From Pisciglobus halotolerans (GTDB lineage Bacteria > Bacillota > Bacilli > Lactobacillales > Carnobacteriaceae), in contig NZ_FOQE01000003.1 in assembly GCF_900113675.1 (NCBI RefSeq), positions 43,746 to 107,745 of the forward strand: a DNA stretch of 64,000 nucleotides, in the 5' to 3' direction. Both the position numbers and the translations under genes were made by a program. Position 1 is the first letter of the stretch; each line of letters opens with the position of its first letter. Below the pieces are notes generated by a model. The model saw nothing but the letters and a program-made list of their open reading frames with translations. It was not told the DNA's origin and did no database searches. Positions 9,054-18,139 of the stretch are shown piece by piece.

Positions 9054-9725
9054 ATGAACCTGAAAAAATTGGTAGGAGAAAAAGCAGCAGAATTTATAGA
9101 AGAAGGTATGGTAGTTGGTCTTGGAACCGGCTCAACAGCTTACTATATGGTGGAAGCGCTTGGAAGAAGAGTTAAAAAGGGATTACATATCACTGGCGTA
9201 ACAACCTCCGCTCAAACAAAAATACAAGCAGAAGCTTTAGGGATCCCATTGAAAAGCGTGGATGAAGTGGATCAAATCGACATCACGATCGACGGTGCAG
9301 ATGAAATATCCAGCACGTATCAAGGCATCAAAGGCGGCGGCGGAGCACTATTATTTGAAAAAATCGTTGCTCGTTATTCAGACACCGTCATTTGGATCGT
9401 TGATGACAGCAAATTGGTGAAAGAAATAGGGGATTTTCCTTTACCAGTAGAAGTGATCCCATACGGCAGTCAACAACTGTTGAAACTGTTCAAAGAAAGA
9501 GGCTACCGTCCAGCCTTTCGCCAAACGGAAGACGGCGAACGCTATCTAACAGATGCTGGTCACTATATCATCGACCTGCAAATGAAAAAAATAGCCGACC
9601 CGCACACATTAGCAGATTGGCTTGATCATCAAACAGGCGTGGTTGAACATGGTCTCTTCCTAGATTGCGTCAACACCGTGATCGTCGGTTCAGAAAAAGG
9701 CGTCGAAATACAGAATGTAAGATAA
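9054..9725 (+). CDS. rpiA: Ribose-5-phosphate isomerase A
   Basis: Interconverts ribose 5-phosphate and ribulose 5-phosphate in the pentose phosphate pathway. Family motifs are clear: GLGTGSTA at about residue 22, the substrate-site [10 protein letters not shown], and [14 protein letters not shown]. The ATG at 9054 is chosen because AAGGGGG lies 8 nt upstream; an in-frame start at 9012 would add 14 residues ahead of the conserved [15 protein letters not shown]. The 223-residue length is standard. It is monocistronic, followed by a terminator at 9800. Confidence 0.95.
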   Translation: MNLKKLVGEKAAEFIEEGMVVGLGTGSTAYYMVEALGRRVKKGLHITGVTTSAQTKIQAEALGIPLKSVDEVDQIDITIDGADEISSTYQGIKGGGGALLFEKIVARYSDTVIWIVDDSKLVKEIGDFPLPVEVIPYGSQQLLKLFKERGYRPAFRQTEDGERYLTDAGHYIIDLQMKKIADPHTLADWLDHQTGVVEHGLFLDCVNTVIVGSEKGVEIQNVR

Positions 9726-9799
9726 ACAAACAAGTTGGAAGAAGCTCATAAAGCTAGCCAGTTTTCGAAGCATTAAATCTATTAAATATATATATCATC

Positions 9800-9834
9800 A
9801 AAAGAGAATTGTTTATATACAGTTCTCTTTTTTG
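9800..9834 (+). terminator. Terminator after rpiA
   Basis: AAAAGAGAA pairs with TTCTCTTTT around a 14-nt loop and is followed by T residues. Confidence 0.75.
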
Positions 9835-9950
9835 TACTCGAAAAATTTTTTAATCGACTATTCTTTGTACTCAATCATTCATCGGATGTATAATCAAGTG
9901 AGGTTAAGAAATAAGAAGATTTAGATGAAGGACAAAGGGAAAGAGGTAGG

Positions 9951-10700
9951 ATGATGGGTTTCAATGTTTTAATGTATCATGAAATACGCAAGTCAGCAGA
10001 ATGGAATGGGGCAGAAGCTTCGCCAATTTCTGTCGCTCAACAGTATCAAGATGCTTTACCGACAGTGCTTTTTAGTTATCTAGAAGATTTTAAGACGCAA
10101 ATGGCTGTTTTGAAGGCGGGAGGATATCACACCTTAACGCTTCAAAAAGTAAAAGATTTTTATGAAAAAGGAATTGAGCTGCCTGAAAAATCAGTGCTGT
10201 TAACATTTGATGATGCGTTTCAATCGGTTTATCAATATGCTTATCCGATTTTAAAAGAACATCAATTTCATGCCGTTTGCTTTGTTGTACGAGGGTGGTT
10301 GTCGCAAGAAGCACAACCTTTCGTTCCAAATCAATCAACAGTTATGAGCAAATCAGAACTTGAATCGATGCGAGACGTTTTTGAATTTGCTAACCATACG
10401 AGTGCGTTACACATGCGGCATCAAGATGGAACAACAGAAATGCAAGCTGCTTTACTTCAAGAGTTGAAAGAAGATTTGGCTGAATGCGGTGAATATGTAG
10501 ATGTTCCAGATGTATTTGCCTATCCTTTTGGTATTTACGATTCTAATGATGTGAAGCGGTTAGCAGAAAGTGGCATGCTGTATGCTTTTACTACTCGTCC
10601 TGGTAAGAATATAAAAGAGACGCCGCTTTTAGAGTTGCATCGTGATACCGTTACTTTAGGATGTACGATCGAAGCGTTTAAAAAAATCGTAGAGAGATAA
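9951..10700 (+). CDS. Polysaccharide deacetylase family protein
   Basis: A 249-residue carbohydrate esterase 4-type (NodB-like) protein. The metal and catalytic motif LLTFDDAFQS is near residue 85, and the second motif ANHTSALHMRH supplies the metal histidines. A later DVFAYPFGIYDSNDVKRL block completes the fold. The family removes N-acetyl groups from GlcNAc or MurNAc polymers, or related acyl groups. No signal peptide is visible; the protein starts MMGFNVLMYHEI, so a cytoplasmic role is possible. Two adjacent ATGs serve as start, with AGAGGTAGG just upstream. Substrate cannot be assigned. Confidence 0.85.
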   Translation: MMGFNVLMYHEIRKSAEWNGAEASPISVAQQYQDALPTVLFSYLEDFKTQMAVLKAGGYHTLTLQKVKDFYEKGIELPEKSVLLTFDDAFQSVYQYAYPILKEHQFHAVCFVVRGWLSQEAQPFVPNQSTVMSKSELESMRDVFEFANHTSALHMRHQDGTTEMQAALLQELKEDLAECGEYVDVPDVFAYPFGIYDSNDVKRLAESGMLYAFTTRPGKNIKETPLLELHRDTVTLGCTIEAFKKIVER

Positions 10701-10748
10701 TAAGGCTAGCCTTTCTGAGGTTCAATGCCCTGCAAACATTGCACAAAT

Positions 10749-10787
10749 CAAAAACCCGCTTCTGCAAATCATAGAAGTGGGTTTTTG
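10749..10787. terminator. Bidirectional terminator between convergent genes
   Basis: AAAAACCCGCTTCT pairs with AGAAGTGGGTTTTT, flanked by A and T runs on either side, between the deacetylase (+) and the MazG-like gene (-). Confidence 0.85.
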
Positions 10788-10796
10788 TATGTAATC

Positions 10797-11117
10797 TTAT
10801 GCATCTTTGTATCTAGAAAATAGTTTTTCTTGGTGTTTGATCATGATCGTTTCTAGAGAGATGTCATATTTGTCGGCAATGATAAACAAATTGTCTAACA
10901 CATCGCCTAATTCTTCTGTAAGGTTTTCGAGTTGTTCTGCCTGATCTGGCGTCGCTTCATCGGGACGATCTCTTCCTATCTCGATAGACCTTATTGCGCG
11001 GCAGACTTCGCCAACTTCTTCAGAGAAAAAAATGGGATGGATGAAAGAGTTGTATTGATACCAGTTTCTCTTTTTGTAAAACGCACTGATAAATTCTTGA
11101 TAATGTTGAATATCCAC
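10797..11117 (-). CDS. MazG-like nucleotide pyrophosphohydrolase
   Basis: A 106-residue all-helical MazG/MazG-like NTP pyrophosphohydrolase. The metal-binding pattern is visible: FFSEEVGEVCRAI for the first EExxE pair and NLTEELGDVLDNLF for the ExxD pair. Such proteins hydrolyse non-canonical or excess NTPs to NMP and pyrophosphate. The short single-domain form is common in Lactobacillales. It is transcribed against the deacetylase and shares the terminator between them. The physiological nucleotide is unknown. Confidence 0.85.
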   Translation of the reverse strand: MDIQHYQEFISAFYKKRNWYQYNSFIHPIFFSEEVGEVCRAIRSIEIGRDRPDEATPDQAEQLENLTEELGDVLDNLFIIADKYDISLETIMIKHQEKLFSRYKDA

Positions 11118-11584
11118 ACAAATCCCTACTTTCTCTACGACGTTGAAATAAGTATTCTATCTGAGCATCCTTGTGCTTAGAAAGAATACGTTCACCTTCT
11201 TTATATGTTAAAGGATTTCAAGTGGAAATAGAAGAGCTGATCTAAAGAGAAAGTTGAAAAAGTATCGCTTAAATCAAATGCAGCGGTGTCAAAAATGCAT
11301 GTTCAATGCATTTATTCTGATTCAGAACCAGGTCAACTATATTTTACTTCCGCATGTGCAAAATAACCTCAGATCATATCCTATCAATTGAGCATCGCCA
11401 GTCAAGTTGGCAAAATGAACTCAGATTTTACAAAGCGAACAAATATCATCATCTAAATTTGTAAAAGCATTCGTTCACTAAGGAGTATTTAAAGAAGATA
11501 ATTTAAAAAAAGGAATACTGGTCAACCAAAAACTGCTCATTTATTTAAATGTGTCAAAGTTAATAAAAAAATGAAACTTTGTCG
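11118..11584. other. Intergenic region without a gene
   Basis: No coding frame with a ribosome binding site is seen on either strand. It contains a small palindrome (AAATGCAT and ATGCATTT around 11292-11312) and is otherwise AT-rich, leading into the cop promoter at 11585. Confidence 0.5.
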
Positions 11585-11642
11585 TTGACATTTGTAAACA
11601 TTAGAGATATAGTAAGAAGTGTAAAAGATGTTTACAAGCGTA
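11585..11642 (+). promoter_or_regulatory. Second cop promoter with two CopY boxes
   Basis: The promoter is -35 TTGACA (11585-11590), 17-bp spacer, -10 TATAGT (11608-11613). Operators GACATTTGTA (11587-11596) and TACAAGCGTA (11633-11642) flank it in the same geometry as the copYZA promoter at 4462. CopY therefore probably controls this operon in trans. Confidence 0.85.
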
Positions 11643-11685
11643 AACTATTTAATTCATTATTAATATAAGGAAAGAGGAGATCAGG

Positions 11686-11880
11686 ATGAGTAAACAATAT
11701 GAAATTGAAGGATTAAAATGTGCAGGTTGTGCTAATACGGTGAAAGAACAATTCAGCCATGTTGCAGGAGTAGAAAATGTTGACGTAGATTTAGCGACAA
11801 AAACAGCAATCGTTACTGGAAATTATGACGAGAAAGCATTAGCTGATTCATTGCAAGAAACACCTTATGCTGTTAAGTAG
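11686..11880 (+). CDS. HMA-domain copper chaperone, CopZ-like (second copy)
   Basis: A 64-residue heavy-metal-associated domain protein with the Cu(I) motif LKCAGC at residues 10-15 and a betaalphabetabetaalphabeta layout. It is intact, unlike the copZ copy at 5079, and may cover for it. The ribosome binding site AAAGAGGAGA precedes the ATG. It shares the CopY-controlled promoter with copB 125 bp downstream. The gap between them has no clear terminator, so co-transcription is likely. Confidence 0.88.
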   Translation: MSKQYEIEGLKCAGCANTVKEQFSHVAGVENVDVDLATKTAIVTGNYDEKALADSLQETPYAVK

Positions 11881-12005
11881 CTGCCTTTTGTTTTCGTAAC
11901 AACCAAACTTGTGCTAAGGTGAAAGTAAGGTGTTGAACAAGCGTCTGTTCATCGCCTTTACTTCACCAATAACTTTTTCAAAATAAAAGAAAGAGAGGAC
12001 AAACA

Positions 12006-14198
12006 ATGAGTAAGAGCAAACAACATTCATCAGCAAATGAACATGATATGCACCAGCATCACGATAGTCATGGCAAGGATCATTCAGCTCATCAACATCA
12101 TGACATGAGCAACATGGACCACTCCACGCATCAACATCATAATATGAGTGGCATGGATCACTCGATGCATGCAGTTCACGACATGAGCGGGATGGATCAT
12201 TCAGGTCATGAGAGACATGACATGGGTGGAATGGACCATTCGATGCACATGGGAAACTTTAAACAAAAATTTTGGCTATCATTGATCGTAGCTATTCCCA
12301 TCATTTTAATGTCACCAATGATGGGGATCGAGCTGCCTTTCCAATTCACTTTCCCTGGTTCAGATTGGCTCGTTTTGATTTTGGCAACTTTCCTGTTTTT
12401 CTATGGCGGGGAACCGTTTTTAAGCGGAGCTAAAATGGAATTAAAAGCAAAGAATCCAGCTATGATGACGTTGATCGCAATGGGGATTTCTGTTGCTTAT
12501 GTCTATAGTCTATACTCCTTTATTGCGAACACTTTCCTAGGAGACCATGTCATGAACTTCTTCTGGGAATTAGCGACCTTGATCGTGATTATGCTGCTGG
12601 GGCATTGGATCGAAATGAATGCAGTGATGAATGCCAGCGATGCGCTTCAAAAATTAGCGGAACTATTGCCAGATGAAGTAACACGCAAAAGATCTGATGG
12701 CAGTGAAGAAAAAGTTTCCTTACAAGATGTTCATGAAGGAGACCATCTTGTCGTTCGAGCAGGAGATAAGATGCCGACTGATGGACAAATTGAAAAAGGA
12801 AGTTCAACAGTTGACGAGTCTGCCGTTACAGGTGAATCTCGCGGCGTCATGAAAAAAGTTGGCGACCGTGTGATCGGAGGTTCCGTAAACGGTAATGGGA
12901 CCATTGAAATTGTGGTTACAGGTACAGGCGAAAGTGGTTATTTAGCCAAAGTGATGGACATGGTTCGCCGGGCTCAAGCTGAAAAGTCTAAACTAGAAGC
13001 TTTGTCCGATAAGGTTGCAAAATGGTTGTTCTATATTGCTCTTATCTCTGGTATAGCAGCGTTTATCGTATGGCTATTTCTATCCGATTTGCCAGATGCG
13101 CTCGAACGCATGGTGACCGTGTTCATCATCGCATGTCCTCACGCTTTAGGTTTAGCGATTCCTTTAGTAGTAGCACGTTCTACGTCTATTGCAGCAAAGA
13201 ACGGCTTATTGTTGAAAAACCGTAATGCACTAGAAAATGCTCATGATTTAGATATGATTTTGTTAGACAAAACAGGTACTTTGACACAAGGAACCTTCTC
13301 AGTGACAGGTGTTGAAGCTTTTGATTCTAACGTTAATGAAGAAGAACTTTTAGGCTATATCGGTGCATTAGAAGCGAGTGCGAACCATCCAATTGCAGAC
13401 GGAATCATGAAATATTTGAAAGAACGTTCCATTACACCTAAAAAGGCTACAGATGTGGAAAACATTTCTGGTGTCGGTTTAGAAGGTAAAGTGGACGGCA
13501 AAGAAGTCAAAATCGTAAACGCCAAAGCTTTGAAAAAATTCAATTTAACAGTGGATGAAGAAGCAATCAAGGATTACCAAAACCAAGGAAACACTATCAG
13601 TTATCTATTGATCGAGAACAAACTGATCGGCATGATTGCTTTAGGCGATAAAATTAAACCAGAAGCAAAAGCGTTTATCGCTGCCTTGAACGAACGCGGC
13701 ATTGAACCCGTAATGCTGACAGGGGATAATGAAGAAGCTGCTGCCAGCGTTGCGAAATATTTGGGCATCAATCAATACCATGCTGCGTTGCTGCCAGATG
13801 GAAAAGAAGAAATCATTTCTAAACTGGTAAACGAAGGTCGTCGTGTGGCTATGGTCGGAGATGGAATCAATGATGCACCAAGTTTGGCTCGTGCAACGAT
13901 TGGTATCGCGATCGGTGCCGGAACAGATGTCGCCATTGACTCGGCGGATGTTGTATTGACCAATAGTAATCCGCAAGATATCCTTCACTTTATTGACCTT
14001 GCAAAGCAAACACGGAAAAAAATGATCCAAAACTTATGGTGGGGTGCTGGTTATAATATTGTAGCTATTCCTTTAGCGGCAGGTGTCCTAGCACATTGGG
14101 GAATCATTTTAGACCCAGCTGTCGGCGCTATCCTTATGTCGTTGAGTACAGTGATCGTTGCCCTTAACGCTATGACCTTGAAAATCAAAAAAGATTGA
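12006..14198 (+). CDS. copB: Copper-exporting P1B-type ATPase CopB
   Basis: A 730-residue efflux ATPase. The first 80 residues are a His/Met-rich metal-binding tail made of repeats of the kind HHDMSGMDHS. The membrane metal site is CPH (C377-P-H) in FIIACPHALGLAIP rather than CPC, as in the P1B-3/CopB group. Phosphorylation motif DKTGT (D421), TGES, a SANHPIADG HP motif and GDGINDAP are all intact. In E. hirae CopB exports Cu(I)/Ag(I), and the sequence is strongly similar to what I recall of that protein. Separating it from copYZA by about 4 kb differs from the E. hirae copYZAB order. Confidence 0.95.
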   Translation: MSKSKQHSSANEHDMHQHHDSHGKDHSAHQHHDMSNMDHSTHQHHNMSGMDHSMHAVHDMSGMDHSGHERHDMGGMDHSMHMGNFKQKFWLSLIVAIPIILMSPMMGIELPFQFTFPGSDWLVLILATFLFFYGGEPFLSGAKMELKAKNPAMMTLIAMGISVAYVYSLYSFIANTFLGDHVMNFFWELATLIVIMLLGHWIEMNAVMNASDALQKLAELLPDEVTRKRSDGSEEKVSLQDVHEGDHLVVRAGDKMPTDGQIEKGSSTVDESAVTGESRGVMKKVGDRVIGGSVNGNGTIEIVVTGTGESGYLAKVMDMVRRAQAEKSKLEALSDKVAKWLFYIALISGIAAFIVWLFLSDLPDALERMVTVFIIACPHALGLAIPLVVARSTSIAAKNGLLLKNRNALENAHDLDMILLDKTGTLTQGTFSVTGVEAFDSNVNEEELLGYIGALEASANHPIADGIMKYLKERSITPKKATDVENISGVGLEGKVDGKEVKIVNAKALKKFNLTVDEEAIKDYQNQGNTISYLLIENKLIGMIALGDKIKPEAKAFIAALNERGIEPVMLTGDNEEAAASVAKYLGINQYHAALLPDGKEEIISKLVNEGRRVAMVGDGINDAPSLARATIGIAIGAGTDVAIDSADVVLTNSNPQDILHFIDLAKQTRKKMIQNLWWGAGYNIVAIPLAAGVLAHWGIILDPAVGAILMSLSTVIVALNAMTLKIKKD

Positions 14199-14289
14199 TT
14201 TTAAGATCAACGTTGAAGCAACGAAACCTAAAGTAAGTCATTAAAAGAACACAATAGTTCGAAAAGAAAGACGAAAATAAACAGCACCG

Positions 14290-14322
14290 AAAGAGGATAG
14301 CGACTAAGCTATCCTCTTTTTT
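14290..14322 (+). terminator. Terminator after copB
   Basis: A 12-bp stem, AAAGAGGATAGC with GCTATCCTCTTT, 6-nt loop, then T residues. Confidence 0.92.
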
Positions 14323-14405
14323 GCAGTTAGGACAAATTTTCATGGATAGATGTGCATTATTTTTATTCTGTTCTAAAATAACACTACTTCAGCGTGTAAA
14401 ACCCT

Positions 14406-14644
14406 CAACTCGTTCACAGACAAGGCTTCTATGATCAAGTTCAGAACGTAAAACCGTCAACTCGTTTACAGACCAGGCTTCTATGAACAAGTTCAGAACA
14501 TAAAACCGTCAACTCGTTCACAGGCAAGGCTTCTATGAACAAGTTCAGCGTGTAGGATCTTCAACTCGTTCACAGAGCAAGCTCCTGTGAACAAGTTGGT
14601 CTCTGTTGCGTTGCAACTCGCCTACAGGATCAGCTACCATGCGA
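14406..14644. repeat. 52-bp hairpin-repeat array, five units
   Basis: Units beginning CAACTCG start at 14406, 14458, 14510, 14562 and 14614, exactly 52 bp apart. Each contains a left arm like AACTCGTTCACAGA and a right arm like TCTATGAACAAGTT separated by about 7 nt, forming an imperfect hairpin, then a spacer of the type CAGAACGTAAAACCGT. The last unit is degenerate. The arms match those of the array at 59.2 kb. It lies between the copB terminator and the mgtA leader and has no open reading frame. Confidence 0.9.
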
Positions 14645-14684
14645 TTATTTCCATTCATTGACACGATTGTTAAATACAGAAGGT

Positions 14685-14713
14685 TTGCTATTGCAAGAAA
14701 TAACCGATATACT
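14685..14713 (+). promoter_or_regulatory. Predicted promoter of the M-box/mgtA transcript
   Basis: -35 TTGCTA (14685-14690), 17-bp spacer, -10 TATACT (14708-14713). Transcription would begin near 14720, about 20 nt before the riboswitch. Confidence 0.6.
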
Positions 14714-14738
14714 GGATAAGAATGAAAAATTGAATAAC

Positions 14739-14890
14739 CTTGTTAGGTGAGGCTTCTGTACAAGAGATACGCTGCTGCCCAGAAATGTCGAAAGACGCCA
14801 ATGGGTTACCAGGAATTTTCGAATTAAGGGAATTCTTAATGCAGCTGGGGTTGTTCCCTATGCTGTACAGTGCTAAAACTCGATGAAGAG
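14739..14890 (+). promoter_or_regulatory. M-box (ykoK) magnesium riboswitch
   Basis: The block matches the M-box consensus closely. The parts in order are GTTAGGTGAGGCTTCTGTAC, ATACGCTGCTGCCCAGAAATG, TCGAAAGACGCCAATGGGTT, ACCAGGAA, TTCTTAATGCAGCTGGGG and CCCTATGCTGTACAGTGCTA. M-box RNAs fold with Mg2+ and then favour a downstream terminator, shutting off Mg2+ transport. Here a terminator follows at 14926 and mgtA at 15185, which is the classical arrangement. A short open frame through the left edge (ending LNNLVR) is a by-product of this RNA. Confidence 0.95.
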
Positions 14891-14925
14891 GTCATGATGA
14901 ACAAATAAACCATTATTGTTTTATG

Positions 14926-14957
14926 GAAAAGCCCTGCTTCTTTGAGTAGGGCTTTTT
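14926..14957 (+). terminator. Riboswitch-controlled terminator before mgtA
   Basis: GAAAAGCCCT pairs with AGGGCTTTTTC, with a T run at the end. It stands 36 nt after the M-box aptamer and 220 nt before mgtA, so it is the likely expression platform. It should form at high Mg2+. Confidence 0.88.
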
Positions 14958-15184
14958 CTATGTTCTCAATAAAGAAAACAATCTTTTTCAAATGTTTTTA
15001 ACTGTGCCATTAGAAAAAATAGGTTTCATCATTCATATCTTTTTCCTTAAAAAGATGGCTTAGTTTTGCCATACAAGGTTATTTCTGGGGGTGGTCAGGA
15101 TGGATACCAATCAGAGGGACACAAAAATAATAGATAACGAAGAGCAGGAGCTCAACTTGCTGCTCAACAAAGGAGAGGTAGAGA

Positions 15185-17803
15185 ATGGCAAACAAGAAAA
15201 AACATATCTATGTAGAAAAAAAGTCAAAGAACAGTGAATTAGTAAAACTAGGGCATTTGACTAAAGAAGAAGTGTTACAAAAGCTGAAAACCAGTGAAAC
15301 AGGCTTGTCAAAAAAAGAAGCAGCAGACAGATTGGAAGAATATGGACCAAATAAAGTGGCGGCACAAAAACCAACTCCTTGGTACACATTATTATTGCAA
15401 GGCTTTAACGATCCCTTTATATATGTATTAGCCCTTTTAATGATCGTTTCAGCCGTTACAAAAGATTATGATGCCAGTATCATTATGGGTGTGATGATTT
15501 TATTTAGTGCAGGCTTGCATTTCGTTCAAGAGTATCGTTCCCAACAAGCCAGCCTTGCTTTAAAAGAACTGATCGAAACCACCAGTGCAGTAACGAGAGA
15601 CGGGGTAACGAAAGAAATTCCGATCGATGAAATCGTTCCAGGAGATATCGTTGACCTGTCAACTGGGGATATGATTCCTGCAGATGCGCGTTTGATCTGG
15701 GCAAAGGACTTATTTGTCAATCAATCTTCGTTAACAGGGGAATCTCTTCCGATTGAAAAAGTGGCTTCAGAGAACACACAGCCAGACCAAACGACGGATG
15801 TAACAGCCTTAGATCTTGAGAACTTAACCTTTATGGGGACGGATGTTTTGAGTGGGCAAGGAAAAGTGCTGGTTTTGAAAACAGGGGAAGAAACTTTCTT
15901 TGGCGATATTGCAACTCAGTCTGCTAAATCAAGAGGCGAAACAATCTTTGACCGCGGTGTAAAAAACATCAGTAAGCTCTTGCTTCAATTTATGGCTGTG
16001 ATGGTGCCGATCGTTTTCCTCATCAATGGCTTTTCGAAAGGGGAATGGGCAGAAGCTTTTTTCTTCTCGATTGCCATTGCAGTAGGGTTGACGCCTGAAA
16101 TGCTGCCAATGATCGTAACGAGCAACTTGGCAAAAGGTGCGATTACGATGTCGAAAAGAAAAGTGATCGTCAAAGAACTGAATGCGATCCAAAATTTGGG
16201 CGCAATGGATGTGCTGTGTACCGACAAAACAGGAACGATCACCGAAGATAAAGTCGTTTTAGTCCAGCACTTAGATCCATTAGGAAATGAAAGCAAACGG
16301 GTTTTAGAGATGGCTTTCATGAATTCCAATTACCAAACCGGTTGGAAGAACGTGATGGATCATGCTGTGATCGAATATGTGCAAGACAACCATGAAGAAG
16401 AACATTTTGAAAAGGTAGAGAAAATCGATGAGATCCCCTTCGATTTTACGCGGAGACGTTTGACGGTTGCTGTAAAAAGTAATGGTCATCAACTAATGGT
16501 GACAAAAGGTGCAGCAGAAGAGATGTTGGACATTTGCAGCTATGTGGAGATCAATGGAGAAGTGCTTGCTTTGACTGAAGAATTGCGGCAAAAGATGGAA
16601 AACATCAGTAAAAAAATGAACAAGCAAGGGATGCGCGTTTTGACCGTTGCTTATAAAAAAGATGTCCACGACTCGGCGATCTATTCAGTGAAAGATGAAA
16701 AAGAGATGGTGATCGCTGGCTTTATGGGCTTTTTAGACCCGCCAAAACAATCTTCTATTACCGCAATAAAATCTTTGCATGAACATGGTGTGAATGTGAA
16801 AGTGCTGACGGGAGACAATGAGATCGTTGCACAAAAAATTTGTAAAGACGTGGGAATCGAAGTAGAACGGATTATTTTAGGAACTGAATTAGATAGCTTA
16901 AGCGATGAAGAACTAGCGAAAGTCGTTTTAGAAGTAAACCTATTTGCCAAGCTGAACCCAGCCCAAAAATCAAGAATCATTGATAGGCTGCAAGAAAAAG
17001 GCCAAACAGTTGGATTTATGGGTGATGGAATCAATGATGCGCCTGCTCTTCGAACAGCGGATGTGGGAATTTCTGTGGATAACGCAGCTGATATCACAAA
17101 AGAAGCAAGCTCGATCATCTTATTAGAAAAAAGTTTGACCGTATTGGAAGATGGGGTTCTAGAAGGGCGCAATGTTTACGGTAACATGATGAAGTATATT
17201 AAAATGACCATCAGTTCCAACTTTGGAAATGTTTTTAGCATTTTGGTCGCAAGTGCCTTCTTACCATTCTTGCCGATGCTTTCGATCCAAATCCTTGTTC
17301 AAAACTTGATTTATGACATTGCACAGCTGACCATTCCTTGGGACCGCATGGATGAAGAAGATTTGATGAAACCAACGAAATGGGGAACTTCAGATTTAAT
17401 GAAATTTACGCTCAGCATTGGACCAATCAGCTCGATCTTTGATATTCTGACTTTTATCGTGCTGTGGTTTGTCTTCCATGCCAATACCACCCAAGATGCG
17501 GCACTGTTCCACACAGGTTGGTTTGTCATTGGTTTGATCACGCAGACCGTCGTCGTTCATGTCATTCGTACAAAGAAGATTCCGTTTATACAAAGCAATG
17601 CCAGTATCGGGGTAACTTTATCGACCATTATTGTCGTTCTAGCAGCAATCGCGATTCCAGGAAGCAAATTTGGCACATACATTGACCTAGTCGCACTGCC
17701 ATCTGCCTACTGGAAATGGGCCTTCTTCATTATTTTGGCTTACGTTGTCCTGACGCAAATCGTCAAAGATATTTATATCAAAATAAATAAGCAGTGGCTA
17801 TAG
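15185..17803 (+). CDS. mgtA: Magnesium-translocating P-type ATPase MgtA
   Basis: An 872-residue P3B-type ATPase that imports Mg2+ across the cytoplasmic membrane. It has the cation-ATPase N-terminal domain (LKTSETGLSKKEAADRLEEYG), TGES near residue 183, phosphorylation site DKTGT near residue 345, [20 protein letters not shown] near residue 612, and a C-terminal bundle of about six membrane helices. The stretch NFGNVFSILVASAFLPFLPM is typical of MgtA/MgtB. The start follows AGGAGAGG. The M-box riboswitch upstream independently supports Mg2+ as substrate. A 52-bp repeat array begins 15 nt after the stop, and no ordinary terminator is seen. Confidence 0.96.
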   Translation: MANKKKHIYVEKKSKNSELVKLGHLTKEEVLQKLKTSETGLSKKEAADRLEEYGPNKVAAQKPTPWYTLLLQGFNDPFIYVLALLMIVSAVTKDYDASIIMGVMILFSAGLHFVQEYRSQQASLALKELIETTSAVTRDGVTKEIPIDEIVPGDIVDLSTGDMIPADARLIWAKDLFVNQSSLTGESLPIEKVASENTQPDQTTDVTALDLENLTFMGTDVLSGQGKVLVLKTGEETFFGDIATQSAKSRGETIFDRGVKNISKLLLQFMAVMVPIVFLINGFSKGEWAEAFFFSIAIAVGLTPEMLPMIVTSNLAKGAITMSKRKVIVKELNAIQNLGAMDVLCTDKTGTITEDKVVLVQHLDPLGNESKRVLEMAFMNSNYQTGWKNVMDHAVIEYVQDNHEEEHFEKVEKIDEIPFDFTRRRLTVAVKSNGHQLMVTKGAAEEMLDICSYVEINGEVLALTEELRQKMENISKKMNKQGMRVLTVAYKKDVHDSAIYSVKDEKEMVIAGFMGFLDPPKQSSITAIKSLHEHGVNVKVLTGDNEIVAQKICKDVGIEVERIILGTELDSLSDEELAKVVLEVNLFAKLNPAQKSRIIDRLQEKGQTVGFMGDGINDAPALRTADVGISVDNAADITKEASSIILLEKSLTVLEDGVLEGRNVYGNMMKYIKMTISSNFGNVFSILVASAFLPFLPMLSIQILVQNLIYDIAQLTIPWDRMDEEDLMKPTKWGTSDLMKFTLSIGPISSIFDILTFIVLWFVFHANTTQDAALFHTGWFVIGLITQTVVVHVIRTKKIPFIQSNASIGVTLSTIIVVLAAIAIPGSKFGTYIDLVALPSAYWKWAFFIILAYVVLTQIVKDIYIKINKQWL

Positions 17804-17817
17804 AGACAATCGATTCG

Positions 17818-18015
17818 TTTCCTACTCAAATGAATTTTGGATCTTGAGTAGGAACGCAAAGCTCGTATGTTTCCCACTCAACTGAATTTTAATCGTTAAG
17901 TAGGAACGCAAAGCCAGTATGTTTCCCACTCAACTGGACTTTGAACCTTGAGTAGGAACGCAAAGCTCGTATGTTTCCCACTCAACTGGATTTTAGTCCA
18001 TGAGTAGACATGCAA
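17818..18015. repeat. 52-bp hairpin-repeat array, four units
   Basis: Units start at 17821, 17873, 17925 and 17977, exactly 52 bp apart. Each has 9-nt arms such as CCTACTCAA and TTGAGTAGG (17821-17829 and 17844-17852) around a 14-nt loop, then the spacer AACGCAAAGCTCGTATGTTT. The sequence differs from the arrays at 14.4 and 59.2 kb, but period and hairpin geometry agree. Starting 15 nt after the mgtA stop, it may form the 3' end of that mRNA. The rest of the gap to 18139 is AT-rich with no gene. Confidence 0.9.
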
Positions 18016-18139
18016 ATTCTGTTTGCTATATAAATGAGCACTTGGGCAATTTAAGAATTGAAAAAGAAAGGGTAATAAATTAAAATAATAGCTGTATTAA
18101 ACATTTTGTTCATTATTTTATGAGAAGCGAGCATCGACA

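Noticed and set aside
11365-11425. Another 52-bp repeat (CTCAGAT recurring at 52 bp)
   Set aside because: Only a 6-7 nt match at a single 52-bp step with a weak 4-bp arm; it can occur by chance.
14655-14750. Short peptide reading frame ending LNNLVR before mgtA
   Set aside because: It overlaps the promoter and M-box aptamer and has no ribosome binding site; conservation is explained by the riboswitch.
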